Assembly: GCF_000805385.1 (NCBI RefSeq)
Contig: NZ_JTJW01000003.1
Coordinates: forward strand, 868,001-932,000
Direction of reading: 5' to 3'
Length of the DNA: 64,000 nucleotides
Source of the DNA: Mycolicibacterium setense
Lineage (GTDB): Bacteria; Actinomycetota; Actinomycetes; Mycobacteriales; Mycobacteriaceae
Numbering within the stretch: position 1 is the stretch's first letter; each line of letters starts with the position of its first letter. The position numbers and the translations under genes were made by a program. A model generated the notes under the pieces. The model saw nothing but the letters and a program-made list of their open reading frames with translations, did no database searches and was not told the DNA's origin. Positions 46,168 through 54,598 of the stretch are shown in pieces.

Positions 46168-46853
46168 CACGACCGGCGCCTGTTCAGCAGACCCGCGACA
46201 AGGGCGGCAGCCGCGAGGATCAACGCTCCGCCCGCCAGCCAGCGGGCCGAGTTGTCCGCTGCCCGTGCTGCCGCCGCCGGCTCAGCGGGGGCAGCGGCCG
46301 GTGCCACGACTGTCTCGGTTGCGTGTTCGGTGTGCTGACCCTCGGACGGGGAACCGGTCAGCGCCACCTGCGGTACGGGGTGCTCAGGTTCGCTGCCGTC
46401 GGGCAACGGGGCCTGATCCCACCGGACCACCTTTCCGTCGGAGTAGGTCTGGGTGGCGGGGAAGCTCGCGCTCGCCGCATCGGGCAGTTTGACCGACACC
46501 CGGAACAGCGCGAACTGCTCGGGTGAGATGCCCACACCGGGAGCCGCGGTCCAGGTGACCTTCCGGACCGTGCCCGCGGCGGTGTCCCGGTCGAGCTTGG
46601 CCGTCCAACCCGGCATCACCTCGGTGCGGGCCGAGGCGACATCGGGCAGATCAACCGTCAATTGTGTTGTCAGGGCACCGGTATCGGACTCACCGGGGAC
46701 CCGAAAAGTGAGTGTCGAGGTGGTCCCCGGCGTCGGATTGTCGGCCTCGACGTGGACATGCGCCCAGGCCGGTGCGGCGGTGAACAGAGCGGCGACGGCC
46801 ACTGCGGCGGTCGTGAGCAGGGCGCGCGAGGACGCCCCGGTGAGGGCTTGCAT
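46167..46853 (-). CDS. YcnI-family (DUF1775) copper-binding protein
   Basis: A 228-residue exported protein. The signal peptide is cleaved after AWA to give mature HVHVEADNPTPGTTSTLTFRVPGES, which is the N-terminal His-brace-like site of the family. The beta-rich DUF1775 domain continues with TEVMPGWTAKLD and GISPEQFALFRVSVKLPD. A C-terminal helix anchors it (WLAGGALILAAAALVAGLL). YcnI binds copper and is often coupled with CopC/CopD. I chose the ATG at 46853; the frame upstream is shadow. Confidence 0.88.
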   Translation of the reverse strand: MQALTGASSRALLTTAAVAVAALFTAAPAWAHVHVEADNPTPGTTSTLTFRVPGESDTGALTTQLTVDLPDVASARTEVMPGWTAKLDRDTAAGTVRKVTWTAAPGVGISPEQFALFRVSVKLPDAASASFPATQTYSDGKVVRWDQAPLPDGSEPEHPVPQVALTGSPSEGQHTEHATETVVAPAAAPAEPAAAARAADNSARWLAGGALILAAAALVAGLLNRRRS

Positions 46854-46888
46854 TTCTTGGTGTCTTTCTCGGAGTCGGTGTCGGACGG

Positions 46889-47407
46889 TCAGGCGCTGAC
46901 GCTGACCGGCGGACCCCGATGAGACACCGAAGAGGCAAGGAAGAGGGCCGAGTGCAACGGTTGGTCCGTGCCGCGCGTGGCCATGCACAACACCGGAACC
47001 GGTACGGTCCGGCGTTCGGGCACCACCGCGCGCACCGCACGCGACACCGCTGCACACAACCGGGCACCGCAGGCGATCAAGCCGGCCCCGAGAGACACCG
47101 CTGCCAGGTGCGCACCGAACATCGCCGCGCCGGGCTGCGCGCTGTGCGAATGACCGGCCGTCGCCAACAACACATGGGACACCAGCTGGCCCGTACCGAG
47201 TAGACCCCACAACACCGCGGTCCGACCGGCCGCGGTCGCGGCGACCGCGCCGAGCGTCACCGCCAGCACGGTCAGCTGGGCGGCCACCGCCCCACCGGGC
47301 AGTGCACCACCGCCCACGCCGTGGGCTGCGACGGCCAGTGCCGCCGTGAGGGTGCCGACGGCCGTACCTCGCAGCAGGGCTGCGGAATCGATACGGGCGC
47401 CGGTCAT
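46889..47407 (-). CDS. Membrane protein associated with the copper gene group
   Basis: A 172-residue protein with four to five hydrophobic helices. Histidines occur in AHGVGGG, VSHVLLATAGHSHSAQP and GAHLAAVS, and a cytoplasmic tail ends SSVSHRGPPVSVSA. The RGPP-type tail is, as I recall, typical of actinobacterial genes found before ycnI. It starts 8 bp after the Rv3850-like gene and ends 35 bp before ycnI, so it is probably in the same transcript. A metal-related role is likely but unproven. Confidence 0.7.
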   Translation of the reverse strand: MTGARIDSAALLRGTAVGTLTAALAVAAHGVGGGALPGGAVAAQLTVLAVTLGAVAATAAGRTAVLWGLLGTGQLVSHVLLATAGHSHSAQPGAAMFGAHLAAVSLGAGLIACGARLCAAVSRAVRAVVPERRTVPVPVLCMATRGTDQPLHSALFLASSVSHRGPPVSVSA

Positions 47408-47415
47408 GAAAAGGG

Positions 47416-48072
47416 CTAGACCAGTCCCAGCCGAGCCATCAGATCGGCATCGATGCCGTCGAGCTGGGCCGCGATCGCCGCGTGGGCGCCGCGGCGCCGC
47501 GCCGTCGGCATGTTCTCCGCGGCGGTCACTGCCGCCGCCAGATCTGTGAGCCGGTCATTGATCGCCGTGACGAACTGCTTGGTCTCGGCGTCCTTGGGCT
47601 TCTTCTCGGCGACCTGCCGCAAGGTCTGCTCGGCGCCGGAGATCCGCGCGGAGAGCTCGGCGCCGTGCCCCGAGAACTGGCCGAGCTGGGCCAGCGAGAC
47701 GCCGAGACGATCGGCGCGACGTTCATCCAGGGCACCCCGGGCGGCTGTGGCGGCACGGTAGATCAACGGCACGAGGACCGGCGCCAGCAAACGTGTGACG
47801 GTGAGCAGGCGGCGAATCCTGGCCGGGGCGAACAGACGTCCCTCACGCGCCGCCTTCAACTCGGCCTCCGCCACTTTGAGGGCATTGCGATCACTGTCCC
47901 GCTGCGCCTTGACCTGAGCTTTGAGGGCCCGCTGGGCAGCTCTCTGATCGGACTTGATGCGACGAGCCTCGTTCTTTGCGGTGAGCCGGGCTTCCAGCTT
48001 GGCCTTGGCCTTGATGGCGCGGGCTTCGGCGCGGCGGGTGGCGCGGCTTTTTCGTCGCGTGAACAGGCCCAT
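47416..48072 (-). CDS. Lys/Ala/Arg-rich helical protein (Rv3850-like)
   Basis: A 218-residue protein with a strongly basic first third: MGLFTRRKSRATRRAEARAIKAKAKLEARLTAKNEARRIKSDQRAAQRALKAQVKAQRD, almost certainly one long helix or coiled coil. A short hydrophobic segment LLTVTRLLAPVLVPLIYRAA is next, then a helical C-terminal domain. It matches Rv3850 in length and place. Function unknown; the basic helix and single hydrophobic segment suggest a membrane-associated nucleic-acid or partner binder. Confidence 0.85.
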   Translation of the reverse strand: MGLFTRRKSRATRRAEARAIKAKAKLEARLTAKNEARRIKSDQRAAQRALKAQVKAQRDSDRNALKVAEAELKAAREGRLFAPARIRRLLTVTRLLAPVLVPLIYRAATAARGALDERRADRLGVSLAQLGQFSGHGAELSARISGAEQTLRQVAEKKPKDAETKQFVTAINDRLTDLAAAVTAAENMPTARRRGAHAAIAAQLDGIDADLMARLGLV

Positions 48073-48283
48073 TCCGGTTGCCTCCCGGTCGATTCGTCGT
48101 GTGTTCGTGGTCACCGCAGAAGTGCTGCAGACCCACAGTATCGTCCGGTGGATTTGCTCCGCCGCGGCTCCCCGTCATCGCCGTCGGTAATCGACTCAGC
48201 TAGCAAATTTGAACCGGCCGTTTGTGCGAGAATTGAATTCGTTGACTAAGCGTGCGGGCGGTGCGCGAAAGGGTGGTGACAAC

Positions 48284-49447
48284 GTGCGTTCGCGGTTGCG
48301 CGTCGCCGCCTCGACCGGTCTGGTGCTTACGGGCCTGATCACCGCCGGTATCGGGGGAGCGTTGGCGTTTGCCGATCCTGACCGTGGCCGGCCCGATAAC
48401 GGGCAAGGCTCGTCGAACAGCGCCGGGAACGGTCACGACGGGCACGAGGGCAAGGATCACGGGCAGGGCCACGAGCACGACGGCGAATCCCAGGGCGACG
48501 ACGATGGCGACGACGGCTCGTCGGGCACGCGTACGACCCACAAACCCACCAAGACGAGTGGCAAGCCGACCAAGACCACAGGCAAACCGACCAAGACCGA
48601 GGAACCCACTCACACCGCGGAACCGTCCGGAACGCAGACGCCCCCGCAAACAGGAACCGGCACCAAGACACCGACCGAGACCGACACCGCCTCACCGAGC
48701 ACGGAGCCCTCGGCATCTGAGACTCCGACGACTTCGGCCTCGGTCGAGACCACGACGGCCGTGACGTCCACCGAGACGACGGTGACGACCTCACGGACCA
48801 CCTCACAGACCACGGAGACCACCACCAGGACGACTTCGGAGACGACCTCTGCGACCACGTCTGAGACGACCTCCGCGACGACCTCTGCCACAACCCTCGT
48901 CGGTGGCTCCCCCGGCGGTGGAGGCGGCGGCGGGGGAGGCGGAGTTCCGGCGCCGTTCAACTATCCGCGTCCTCCGGACATGCTGATGCCGGCCCCGCAG
49001 GCGCAGGCGCCCGACCTCGCCGCGCCCCCACTGCCTGGCCTGGCCGCAGCGGCCGGGATGGCGCCGATTCCCGTTCCGATTCCCGTTCCGGTCGTCGTGC
49101 TGCCGATCGTCGTCCCGCCGCTCGCGGTGCCACTCGGTGCCCCAGGCTCCGACAACGGGCCGCAGTCGGGTCCTGGATCGGGACCCGACATGCAACCGTC
49201 CACCAAGATGCGGACCGAGGCGGGCCGTCCCGCCGCCGTCGGATTGGATGCCGCCATCCCACCCGCGTCCTTCCGGGCCGGCTACGCGGACTACCTGCGC
49301 ACCGCGAACACCATGGAGATCGCGGCGATGGCACTGCCCGGTGTGACCGGGATGATGGCGCTGACCGGCCTCGGCGGGCTGGTGGGCTACCGACAGGCCA
49401 AAGCCGGCCGCACGGTCCGAATCGACGCCAGTAGGTTCATGAGTTAG
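48284..49447 (+). CDS. Exported Thr/Ser-rich envelope protein
   Basis: A 387-residue protein. A signal sequence (RLRVAASTGLVLTGLITAGIGGALAFA) leads to a Gly/Asp/His-rich stretch, then about 130 residues of Thr/Ser/Glu/Pro repeats (TTHKPTKTSGKPTKTTGKP, then TTTAVTSTETTVTTSRTTSQT) like mucin linkers that may be O-mannosylated. A Gly run (GGSPGGGGGGGGGG) and Pro-rich segment follow. The C-terminal quarter has one hydrophobic stretch MEIAAMALPGVTGMMALTGLGGLVG and a basic tail. No sortase motif is seen. I chose the GTG at 48284 because it opens the signal peptide. Confidence 0.75.
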   Translation: MRSRLRVAASTGLVLTGLITAGIGGALAFADPDRGRPDNGQGSSNSAGNGHDGHEGKDHGQGHEHDGESQGDDDGDDGSSGTRTTHKPTKTSGKPTKTTGKPTKTEEPTHTAEPSGTQTPPQTGTGTKTPTETDTASPSTEPSASETPTTSASVETTTAVTSTETTVTTSRTTSQTTETTTRTTSETTSATTSETTSATTSATTLVGGSPGGGGGGGGGGVPAPFNYPRPPDMLMPAPQAQAPDLAAPPLPGLAAAAGMAPIPVPIPVPVVVLPIVVPPLAVPLGAPGSDNGPQSGPGSGPDMQPSTKMRTEAGRPAAVGLDAAIPPASFRAGYADYLRTANTMEIAAMALPGVTGMMALTGLGGLVGYRQAKAGRTVRIDASRFMS

Positions 49448-49515
49448 GAACGACCTGGGAGAATCCCGGTGAGTGGAGTTGTCCGGGCGTGAACGAAAGG
49501 GTGGAAAGGGGGACC

Positions 49516-50007
49516 ATGTCCGCCAGTCGAAGCGTCACGCGCGCTGTCAACGAGGTTCTCGACCTAGCCCCTAGACAGGGCGAAGTCACATTGACCCGCC
49601 TGGTCGACGCCGTGAGCGCAGACCGCGGTAGACCGATCGAGCTGACCATGGCCGAACTGCCTCCCGGCGTGTGCGGGCAGTGGCGGCAGTACGCCGACCG
49701 CGACGTGTTCCTCATCCAGCAGGGCTTGCCGGCCTGGGACCGCACCCTGGCGCATGAACTCGGCCACCTGGTGCTTGGCCATGAGGGAATCTCGATCGTC
49801 GACGCGGCCGCGGCCACGGCCGAGGTGGCGACCTCGGATCTGATCAGCTACATGCTGAACCAGCGCACCGGCTGCATGGGGCCCAACGGCGAGGACATCG
49901 AGCAGGAAGCGGAGGACTTCGCCGCGCTCCTGCTCTACCGCCTCGGCCGGCTGCCCTCCGATCGCTCGTCGATCGTGCAGGTCCGCCTCGGAGAGGCATT
50001 TGGTTGA
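49516..50007 (+). CDS. ImmA/IrrE-type metallo-endopeptidase
   Basis: A 163-residue zinc protease of the ImmA/IrrE family. The catalytic motif HELGHLVLGHEG is preceded by WDRTLA, and the third ligand is in EDIEQEAEDFAALLLYRLG. Such proteases cleave or destabilise XRE-type repressors in mobile elements or stress responses. The ATG at 49516 has an AAAGGGGG ribosome site; a GTG at 49489 is possible. It overlaps the membrane-protein gene by 4 bp (TTGA). The XRE-like regulator espR lies just beyond that gene, in opposite orientation. Confidence 0.87.
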   Translation: MSASRSVTRAVNEVLDLAPRQGEVTLTRLVDAVSADRGRPIELTMAELPPGVCGQWRQYADRDVFLIQQGLPAWDRTLAHELGHLVLGHEGISIVDAAAATAEVATSDLISYMLNQRTGCMGPNGEDIEQEAEDFAALLLYRLGRLPSDRSSIVQVRLGEAFG

Positions 50008-51137
50008 TCGTCTGGGTGATCGCCGGCCTACTCGGCCTGGCTACCGGCCTGCGCATCGGCTGGGCGCTGGTCAACAAACAATCCTTGGTGAGCTCCGCGA
50101 TGATCCTGTCGTTGGGCAGCCTCGGCGTCGTCGCCGCGCTGAACTGGGAGCCGCTGGCCCTGCTGATCGACACCGTGGTGCACTGGCCGAACGTCGCGGC
50201 CGGGCTGAGCCAGGTCGCGCTGATCGCATGTGCGGCAGGCAGTTGCGTGATGATCACGACCGCGTCCTCGAGCCATTCGGCCACCCTCACGCGGCGCATC
50301 GCGCTGGTCCAGTACGGGGTGGCCGGCCTCGTGGCCGTCATCAGCCTGGTGATCTTCTTCCACGCCGGTAGGCAGGCGGAGATGTCGCCCTCGGAGTATC
50401 TGAAGCGGGATCTCGGGTCGAGCGGCACGTCGTGGCTGCTGCCGTTGCTCTACGTCTTCCTCGCCCTCACCCTGGTGGCGTGGGCCGGTCTGCGCTACTC
50501 GAACCGCAGCCGGCGTGGGCGGGCGCTGTTCCTGTTCACGGTCGGCATGGTGCTGATCGTGGCCGCCAGCGGATTCGTCCTGCTCCGGGCCGCGGTGCGT
50601 ACCGAGCCCGTCGGTCTGGGCGCCGCGGCGACCATGCTCGGGTGCGCGATGGTCATCGTGGCCGCCGGATCTCTGCTTCCGAGCGTCGAAGACTGGTTCG
50701 GGGCACAGCAGGAATTGCGGACCATCAAACCGCTGCTGAGCGAGCTGGCCCGGCGTCAGCCCGACGTGGGTATCGGGGTGCGTCCGCGCGGACCGCTCGT
50801 GTTCCGCGTCGCCGAACGCATGTCGCTGATCTCCGACGCGCTCTATCTGGAGGCGACCGCGGCCGACGCCCGGCGGCACGAGACCGCCGGTTCGCGCGGC
50901 TCGAGTGGGTCAAGTGGCGCAACAGAATTGGGCGACGTCGAGCGGCCCGATGTGTCACCCCGGGATCAGGCGCGCGCCATCGCCCGATGGATCTACGACA
51001 CCCGGCAGGGCGATGATCGTTCAGCGTTCCCGGGGCTGGCCTGGCTGAGCCAGCCAGAGTCCTATGCGGACCGGGAATGGATTCTCGCGATCGCCGAGCA
51101 GTATCGGGAACTGGCCCGCGGCGCTACGCGCAGCTGA
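50004..51137 (+). CDS. MAB_1171c-type polytopic membrane protein
   Basis: A 377-residue protein. Seven hydrophobic helices occupy residues 1-235 (IVWVIAGLLGLATGLRIGWA, LVSSAMILSLGSLGVVAALN, and so on). A cytoplasmic tail of about 140 residues follows, with DWFGAQQELRTIKPLLSELARRQPDVGIGVRPRGPLVFRVAERMSLISDALYLE, the pattern of actinobacterial proteins called MAB_1171c-family putative transporters. The tail ends in ARWIYDTRQGDDRSAFPGLAWLSQ. The TTG start overlaps the ImmA stop, so both are made together. The pairing with ImmA-type proteases is recurrent in actinobacteria, and the function is unknown. Confidence 0.8.
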   Translation: MIVWVIAGLLGLATGLRIGWALVNKQSLVSSAMILSLGSLGVVAALNWEPLALLIDTVVHWPNVAAGLSQVALIACAAGSCVMITTASSSHSATLTRRIALVQYGVAGLVAVISLVIFFHAGRQAEMSPSEYLKRDLGSSGTSWLLPLLYVFLALTLVAWAGLRYSNRSRRGRALFLFTVGMVLIVAASGFVLLRAAVRTEPVGLGAAATMLGCAMVIVAAGSLLPSVEDWFGAQQELRTIKPLLSELARRQPDVGIGVRPRGPLVFRVAERMSLISDALYLEATAADARRHETAGSRGSSGSSGATELGDVERPDVSPRDQARAIARWIYDTRQGDDRSAFPGLAWLSQPESYADREWILAIAEQYRELARGATRS

Positions 51138-51187
51138 AACCCACTGACGTGGGTTCAGCGCGCGAGAACGCCGGTGGAACTGACGAA

Positions 51188-51586
51188 TCAGTCGTCGAGG
51201 TGTTCCCGGCGGCGCAGCTCATCGACCTTCTGGACTAGGTCCTGCTGGGCTTCGGTGGACAGCCCGACGGTACGGGCAGCGATCCGGCGGATCCCCTCGT
51301 CACGCATGCTGGCCAGCCAGGTCAGCTCCTTGTCCAGCTTCTCGTAGTACTCGTCGTCGGTGAAGTAGGCCGGCTTGATCCGGAAGAAGTTGGCAAGTGC
51401 GGCCATGGTTGCCGCCGACGGGTTCGTCCGGTTGCCCGAACGGAGCTGCGACAGATACGGGGCCGACATGGTGACGCCCTCGGACTTCAATGCGGCGATC
51501 ACCTCGGCAGACGTGTGGGGTCCGCGCCCTGGCGGATAAACCGTATCGAACAGGCGGTTTAGACGGGCGGCGAACGTCTTGCTCAT
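51188..51586 (-). CDS. espR: Nucleoid-associated regulator EspR
   Basis: A 132-residue protein nearly the same as M. tuberculosis EspR: FAARLNRLFDTVYPPGRGPHTSAEVIAALKSEGVTMSAPYLSQLRSGNRTNPSAATMAALANFF is the N-terminal HTH of the XRE/SinR kind, and the C-terminal helices LDKELTWLASMRDEGIRRIAARTVGLS form the dimer. EspR binds many sites, bridges DNA and activates the espACD genes needed by ESX-1. The ATG at 51586 has a GGAGG. The long upstream region carries two matches to its binding motif. Confidence 0.95.
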   Translation of the reverse strand: MSKTFAARLNRLFDTVYPPGRGPHTSAEVIAALKSEGVTMSAPYLSQLRSGNRTNPSAATMAALANFFRIKPAYFTDDEYYEKLDKELTWLASMRDEGIRRIAARTVGLSTEAQQDLVQKVDELRRREHLDD

Positions 51587-51631
51587 CGATTTGACCTCCA
51601 CATGCTTCACGAGCGGTACGAATAGGCGGCG

Positions 51632-51640
51632 TATTTGCTG
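51632..51640 (+). promoter_or_regulatory. EspR-type binding motif, proximal
   Basis: TATTTGCTG contains TTTGCTG, which fits the reported EspR motif TTTGC(T/C)(G/A). It lies 46 bp before the espR start codon. Confidence 0.45.
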
Positions 51641-51893
51641 ACTATGGTAGCGAGTGTTGTGACGACAACCAAGTGCAAACGCCACAAAAGTTAAACTGGC
51701 TTTGCGTTTTGACGATCTCAGCCGGGTATGCCGACCCCTTCGCCGTGAAGGCAGGCGGGATTGCGCCGTCTGGCACTGCAAAAGGTGACGGTTCCGTTGT
51801 ATTCGGCACGGTGAGCTGGGCTCACGGGTGCGCTAGATCATGATCAACTTCTGGGCCGGCAACTGCGGCACCGCCGTGACTAGGAGAAACAGA

Positions 51894-51902
51894 TATTTGC
51901 TG
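51894..51902 (+). promoter_or_regulatory. EspR-type binding motif, distal
   Basis: A second exact TATTTGCTG, 262 bp farther from espR than the proximal copy and in the same orientation. EspR is known to loop DNA between distant sites. Confidence 0.45.
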
Positions 51903-52478
51903 TAGCGCGGACCCCGGGTCGCGTCAGATTGCGCGCCGGGCAGTTGTCGAACGACGTGGAACACGTTACAGGTTGGGCGATGGAATGCGCATCAGCCCCC
52001 TTGCTCGCGATAGCCAGACGGCCTCTGAAGGATTCTGGCGCCGATTCCAGACGGTGTTGCGGGGCGGAAACGAGACGCGGATTGCCCCGGGGCGGAACAA
52101 TCGTCGGCACAAATACGCCAGCGGCCACGGTTGCGGCCGGGTGTCACGGCTATCGAAAGCCCGCTGAGGGTAGCCGAGATCGGCGATCCTGCTGCCGGCG
52201 CTGAGGCCTGCGGCTGCGGACATGGCGCCCTTTCGACACACCGCCGATACTTGCCGCTGGCGCGGCGCACCCTACATACGGTCGAAGGTCTCACCACCGC
52301 ATCGCAGTCCGTCGGCCGGGCCTCACGACGCCAGCATGCCGACAGGACGATTGCGGGCTGCTGCCCTTCGCTGATCTAGAGGGACCCTAGCCGTTGTCCG
52401 CCGACCTCGCTAGAGTTCCTATCTTTTTTCGGTAGCCAGCTTCTCCTGGTTGGAGAAGATGTCCCGCTCGTGGCAGCC

Positions 52479-53015
52479 CTACGCCGCCAGCAGCATCGCC
52501 AGGATCGCCGTGTCCGGGTGACTGATCGGATCGACACCCACCCGGCTGACCACCGATGTGACCGTGCCATCGGATTCAGCTTCGACCCACGCGGCGCGGT
52601 GTTCGAGCCCGAGATGTGGGAGCCCGGGCAGCAATACGCATCCCGAAGCCGCGCCGGCGCATTCCGGAAGCGACGGCGTTGTCTCCGAAGGCGGGTGCAG
52701 CATCAGCAGCGCCGGTGGTTGATGCTCCGCGAAATACCCGGGTGGAACCGCGGATTCGCCCACCACCGGGCCCTCTGCGATGACCAGGCCGACAGTGCCG
52801 GGTTGCGGTTCCTCCGGCAATTCCTCGCGGACGCCGAAAATCGTTGTGGTGGAGAGTAATCCGGGCAACGAAGCGATCCGCACCGTGACCATGAGAAGCT
52901 GCGCCCACTCTTTGGTGGAATCGGGCCAGCGACCAGAGACCACGAAACCTTTGAGCGCACCGCCGGAATGAAAGGGGGCGATCTCGATCGCCCTGCCGGA
53001 CCCCGTCGTATCCAT
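52479..53015 (-). CDS. Hypothetical protein
   Basis: A 178-residue protein preceded by a GGAGG at good distance from its ATG (53015). It starts MDTTGSGRAIEIAPFHSGGA and contains LKGFVVSGRWPDSTKEWAQLLMVTVRIASLPGLL and FGVREELPEEPQPGTVGLVIAEGPVVG, giving the impression of an alpha/beta domain with a mobile Pro-rich part. The C-terminal portion is DGTVTSVVSRVGVDPISHPDTAILAMLLAA. No membrane segment and no family recognised. The frame extends upstream but reads as shadow of the sodA side. Confidence 0.6.
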   Translation of the reverse strand: MDTTGSGRAIEIAPFHSGGALKGFVVSGRWPDSTKEWAQLLMVTVRIASLPGLLSTTTIFGVREELPEEPQPGTVGLVIAEGPVVGESAVPPGYFAEHQPPALLMLHPPSETTPSLPECAGAASGCVLLPGLPHLGLEHRAAWVEAESDGTVTSVVSRVGVDPISHPDTAILAMLLAA

Positions 53016-53260
53016 ATCGCCTCCGGGACATCGGTGTTGGGTCACCGGCTGATCGGTGCTCCGACACGTCTGTGGGTCGATCAGTTCAGGATGCGGCAGC
53101 AACCGCAACTGCGCAAGACGACACGGGACCCGGACCGGTAACGACTCGGCCAATGCCTGCCCCGGCCCGAAAACGAGGGCGGGGCGCCACGCTGTCCGCG
53201 CGACGCCCCTTGGTGAGAGATCAGAAACTGATCCAGCCCTCGATCGGACCGAATCGGGAA

Positions 53261-53884
53261 CTAGCCGAAGATCAGGCCGTTGGTCTTGGAGGTGGCCGCC
53301 GCGTAGCGGTTCTGCACGTCCTCCCAGTTCACGACATTCCAGAACGCCTTGACGTAGTCGGCCTTGACGTTCTTGTACTGCAGGTAGAAGGCGTGCTCCC
53401 ACATGTCGACCTGCAGCAGCGGGATGATGCCGAGCGGCACGTTGGCCTGCTGGTCATAGAGCTGGAAGGTCAGCAGCCGGTCGCCGAGGCTGTCGTAGCC
53501 GAGCACGGCCCAGCCCGAGCCCTGCAGCCCGTTGGCGGCGGCGGTGAACTGTGCCTGGAACTTGTCGAACGAGCCGAACTGGTCGTCGATCGCCGAGGCG
53601 AGGTCGCCGGTCGGCTTGTCGCCACCATTGGGCGACAGGTTCTTCCACCAGATCGAGTGGTTCACGTGGCCGCCGAGGTGGAAGGCGAGGTTCTTCTCGT
53701 TGAGGAAGATCGCCGCGTGATCGCCATTGGCCCGCGCCTCGTCGAGCTTGGCGACGGCGTCGTTGACACCCTTCACATAGGCGGCGTGGTGCTTGCTGTG
53801 GTGGAGCTCGTTGATCTGCCCGGAGATGTGGGGCTCGAGCGCTCCGTAGTCGTAATCCAGGTCTGGCAAAGTGTATTCAGCCAC
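53261..53884 (-). CDS. sodA: Superoxide dismutase (Mn/Fe)
   Basis: A 207-residue SOD that converts superoxide to oxygen and hydrogen peroxide; in mycobacteria it is also exported without a signal peptide. Metal ligands follow the family layout: His28 in [14 protein letters not shown], a second His in [19 protein letters not shown], then Asp and His in [33 protein letters not shown] and [10 protein letters not shown] are typical. The start codon is a GTG. The gene for a 52-residue membrane protein lies 127 bp upstream on the same strand. Confidence 0.97.
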   Translation of the reverse strand: MAEYTLPDLDYDYGALEPHISGQINELHHSKHHAAYVKGVNDAVAKLDEARANGDHAAIFLNEKNLAFHLGGHVNHSIWWKNLSPNGGDKPTGDLASAIDDQFGSFDKFQAQFTAAANGLQGSGWAVLGYDSLGDRLLTFQLYDQQANVPLGIIPLLQVDMWEHAFYLQYKNVKADYVKAFWNVVNWEDVQNRYAAATSKTNGLIFG

Positions 53885-54011
53885 GAGATTCCTTCCTCAT
53901 TATCGATCGATGGAGCCAAGCGTCCTCAAGATCATCGACCACATTGCTCCATCGCAGGGCGCACCGCAAGGACGCGCGTGCCGACCACACGTATACCCGA
54001 TGCGGCGAGGG

Positions 54012-54170
54012 TCAGAACAAGACGATCACGGCGAGCACGCCGAGCAACAGCAGGGCGATCACACTGGCCCGAAGGAAGGCCATCATCTGGTTACGGGTGT
54101 GCAGGTGGCCCGACGAATGCCATTCGGGCTGCGGAAAAGCCGATCCCGATCCAATCGGATGCGACGCCAT
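54012..54170 (-). CDS. Uncatalogued 52-residue membrane protein
   Basis: An ATG frame of 52 codons. The first 30 residues are hydrophilic with three histidines (SHPIGSGSAF, PEWHSSGHLHTRNQMM). A membrane helix, FLRASVIALLLLGVLAVIVLF, ends the protein at its last residue, as in tail-anchored peptides. It is too short for most gene finders but has clean codon use. It points toward sodA, 127 bp away, and could be cotranscribed. No homolog recognised. Confidence 0.65.
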   Translation of the reverse strand: MASHPIGSGSAFPQPEWHSSGHLHTRNQMMAFLRASVIALLLLGVLAVIVLF

Positions 54171-54598
54171 CAAACACTCCTGACCTGCACCATCAATGCT
54201 TGCCCCCAGTGAGTTCTGTCACAACAGCTGGTGTGACGCCGATCATAGACCCTGTAATGGCCAAGGGAAAATCGGCCTCTGGATAAGGGGATGCTGCGGT
54301 GCGGGCGACTCGAATCACGCTGATCCCAACCTGATCCGGCCGGCGTCGTGAACGCGTTTAGCCGAATGCTTAATTTCGCTCCGCGCCGATGTGGTTGTTG
54401 ATCGCCGCCGCGAACACCCAAGGTTTATCCACAGTGATGGACAGCTACCGCACAGTAATCCCCATATCGGGAGCTTTTCCGCTGGTGCCGGGCTGTGGAT
54501 GAACCTGTGGAAACTGTGGATAGCTTCCCGTTGCTGACACCGCGGTGAGGCATCGGGGTCGGGTGCGCCCGAGGCCGCGGGCATGCGAGCATTGAGGC
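54171..54598. other. 428-bp intergenic region with DnaA boxes
   Basis: No gene is seen between the 52-residue gene and the rhodanese gene. A GTCACA-N8-TGTGAC inverted repeat (54218-54237) lies near the left end, and a cluster of DnaA-box-like 9-mers lies at 54425-54523. The stretch from 54360 to 54480 is relatively A/T-rich. Confidence 0.6.
54425..54523. promoter_or_regulatory. Cluster of DnaA-box-like 9-mers
   Basis: TTATCCACA (54425-54433) is a perfect E. coli-type DnaA box. On the other strand are TCATCCACA (54494-54502), GTTTCCACA (54506-54514) and CTATCCACA (54515-54523), the last two directly adjacent. No dnaA or dnaN gene is nearby. Confidence 0.55.

Larger units (their letters stand above)
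51587..52478. other. 0.9-kb region without a convincing gene
   Basis: The stretch between espR and the 178-residue gene has lower GC than its surroundings, scattered stops and only short frames without ribosome sites. It contains two exact TATTTGCTG repeats, a GATCATGATC palindrome (51836-51845), an ACGTG-GAA-CACGT repeat (51954-51966) and a CTTCTCC-N5-GGAGAAG hairpin (52440-52458) near the right end. It could hold long espR control sequence or a small RNA. Confidence 0.6.

Noticed and set aside
51880..52380. Short frames in the gap upstream of espR (60-90 codons, both strands)
   Set aside because: No ribosome sites, codon use is poor and amino-acid sequences look random.
54218..54237. GTCACA-N8-TGTGAC as a Crp-type site
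   Set aside because: The half-sites are in inverted order to the Crp consensus TGTGA-N6-TCACA and the spacing is wrong.
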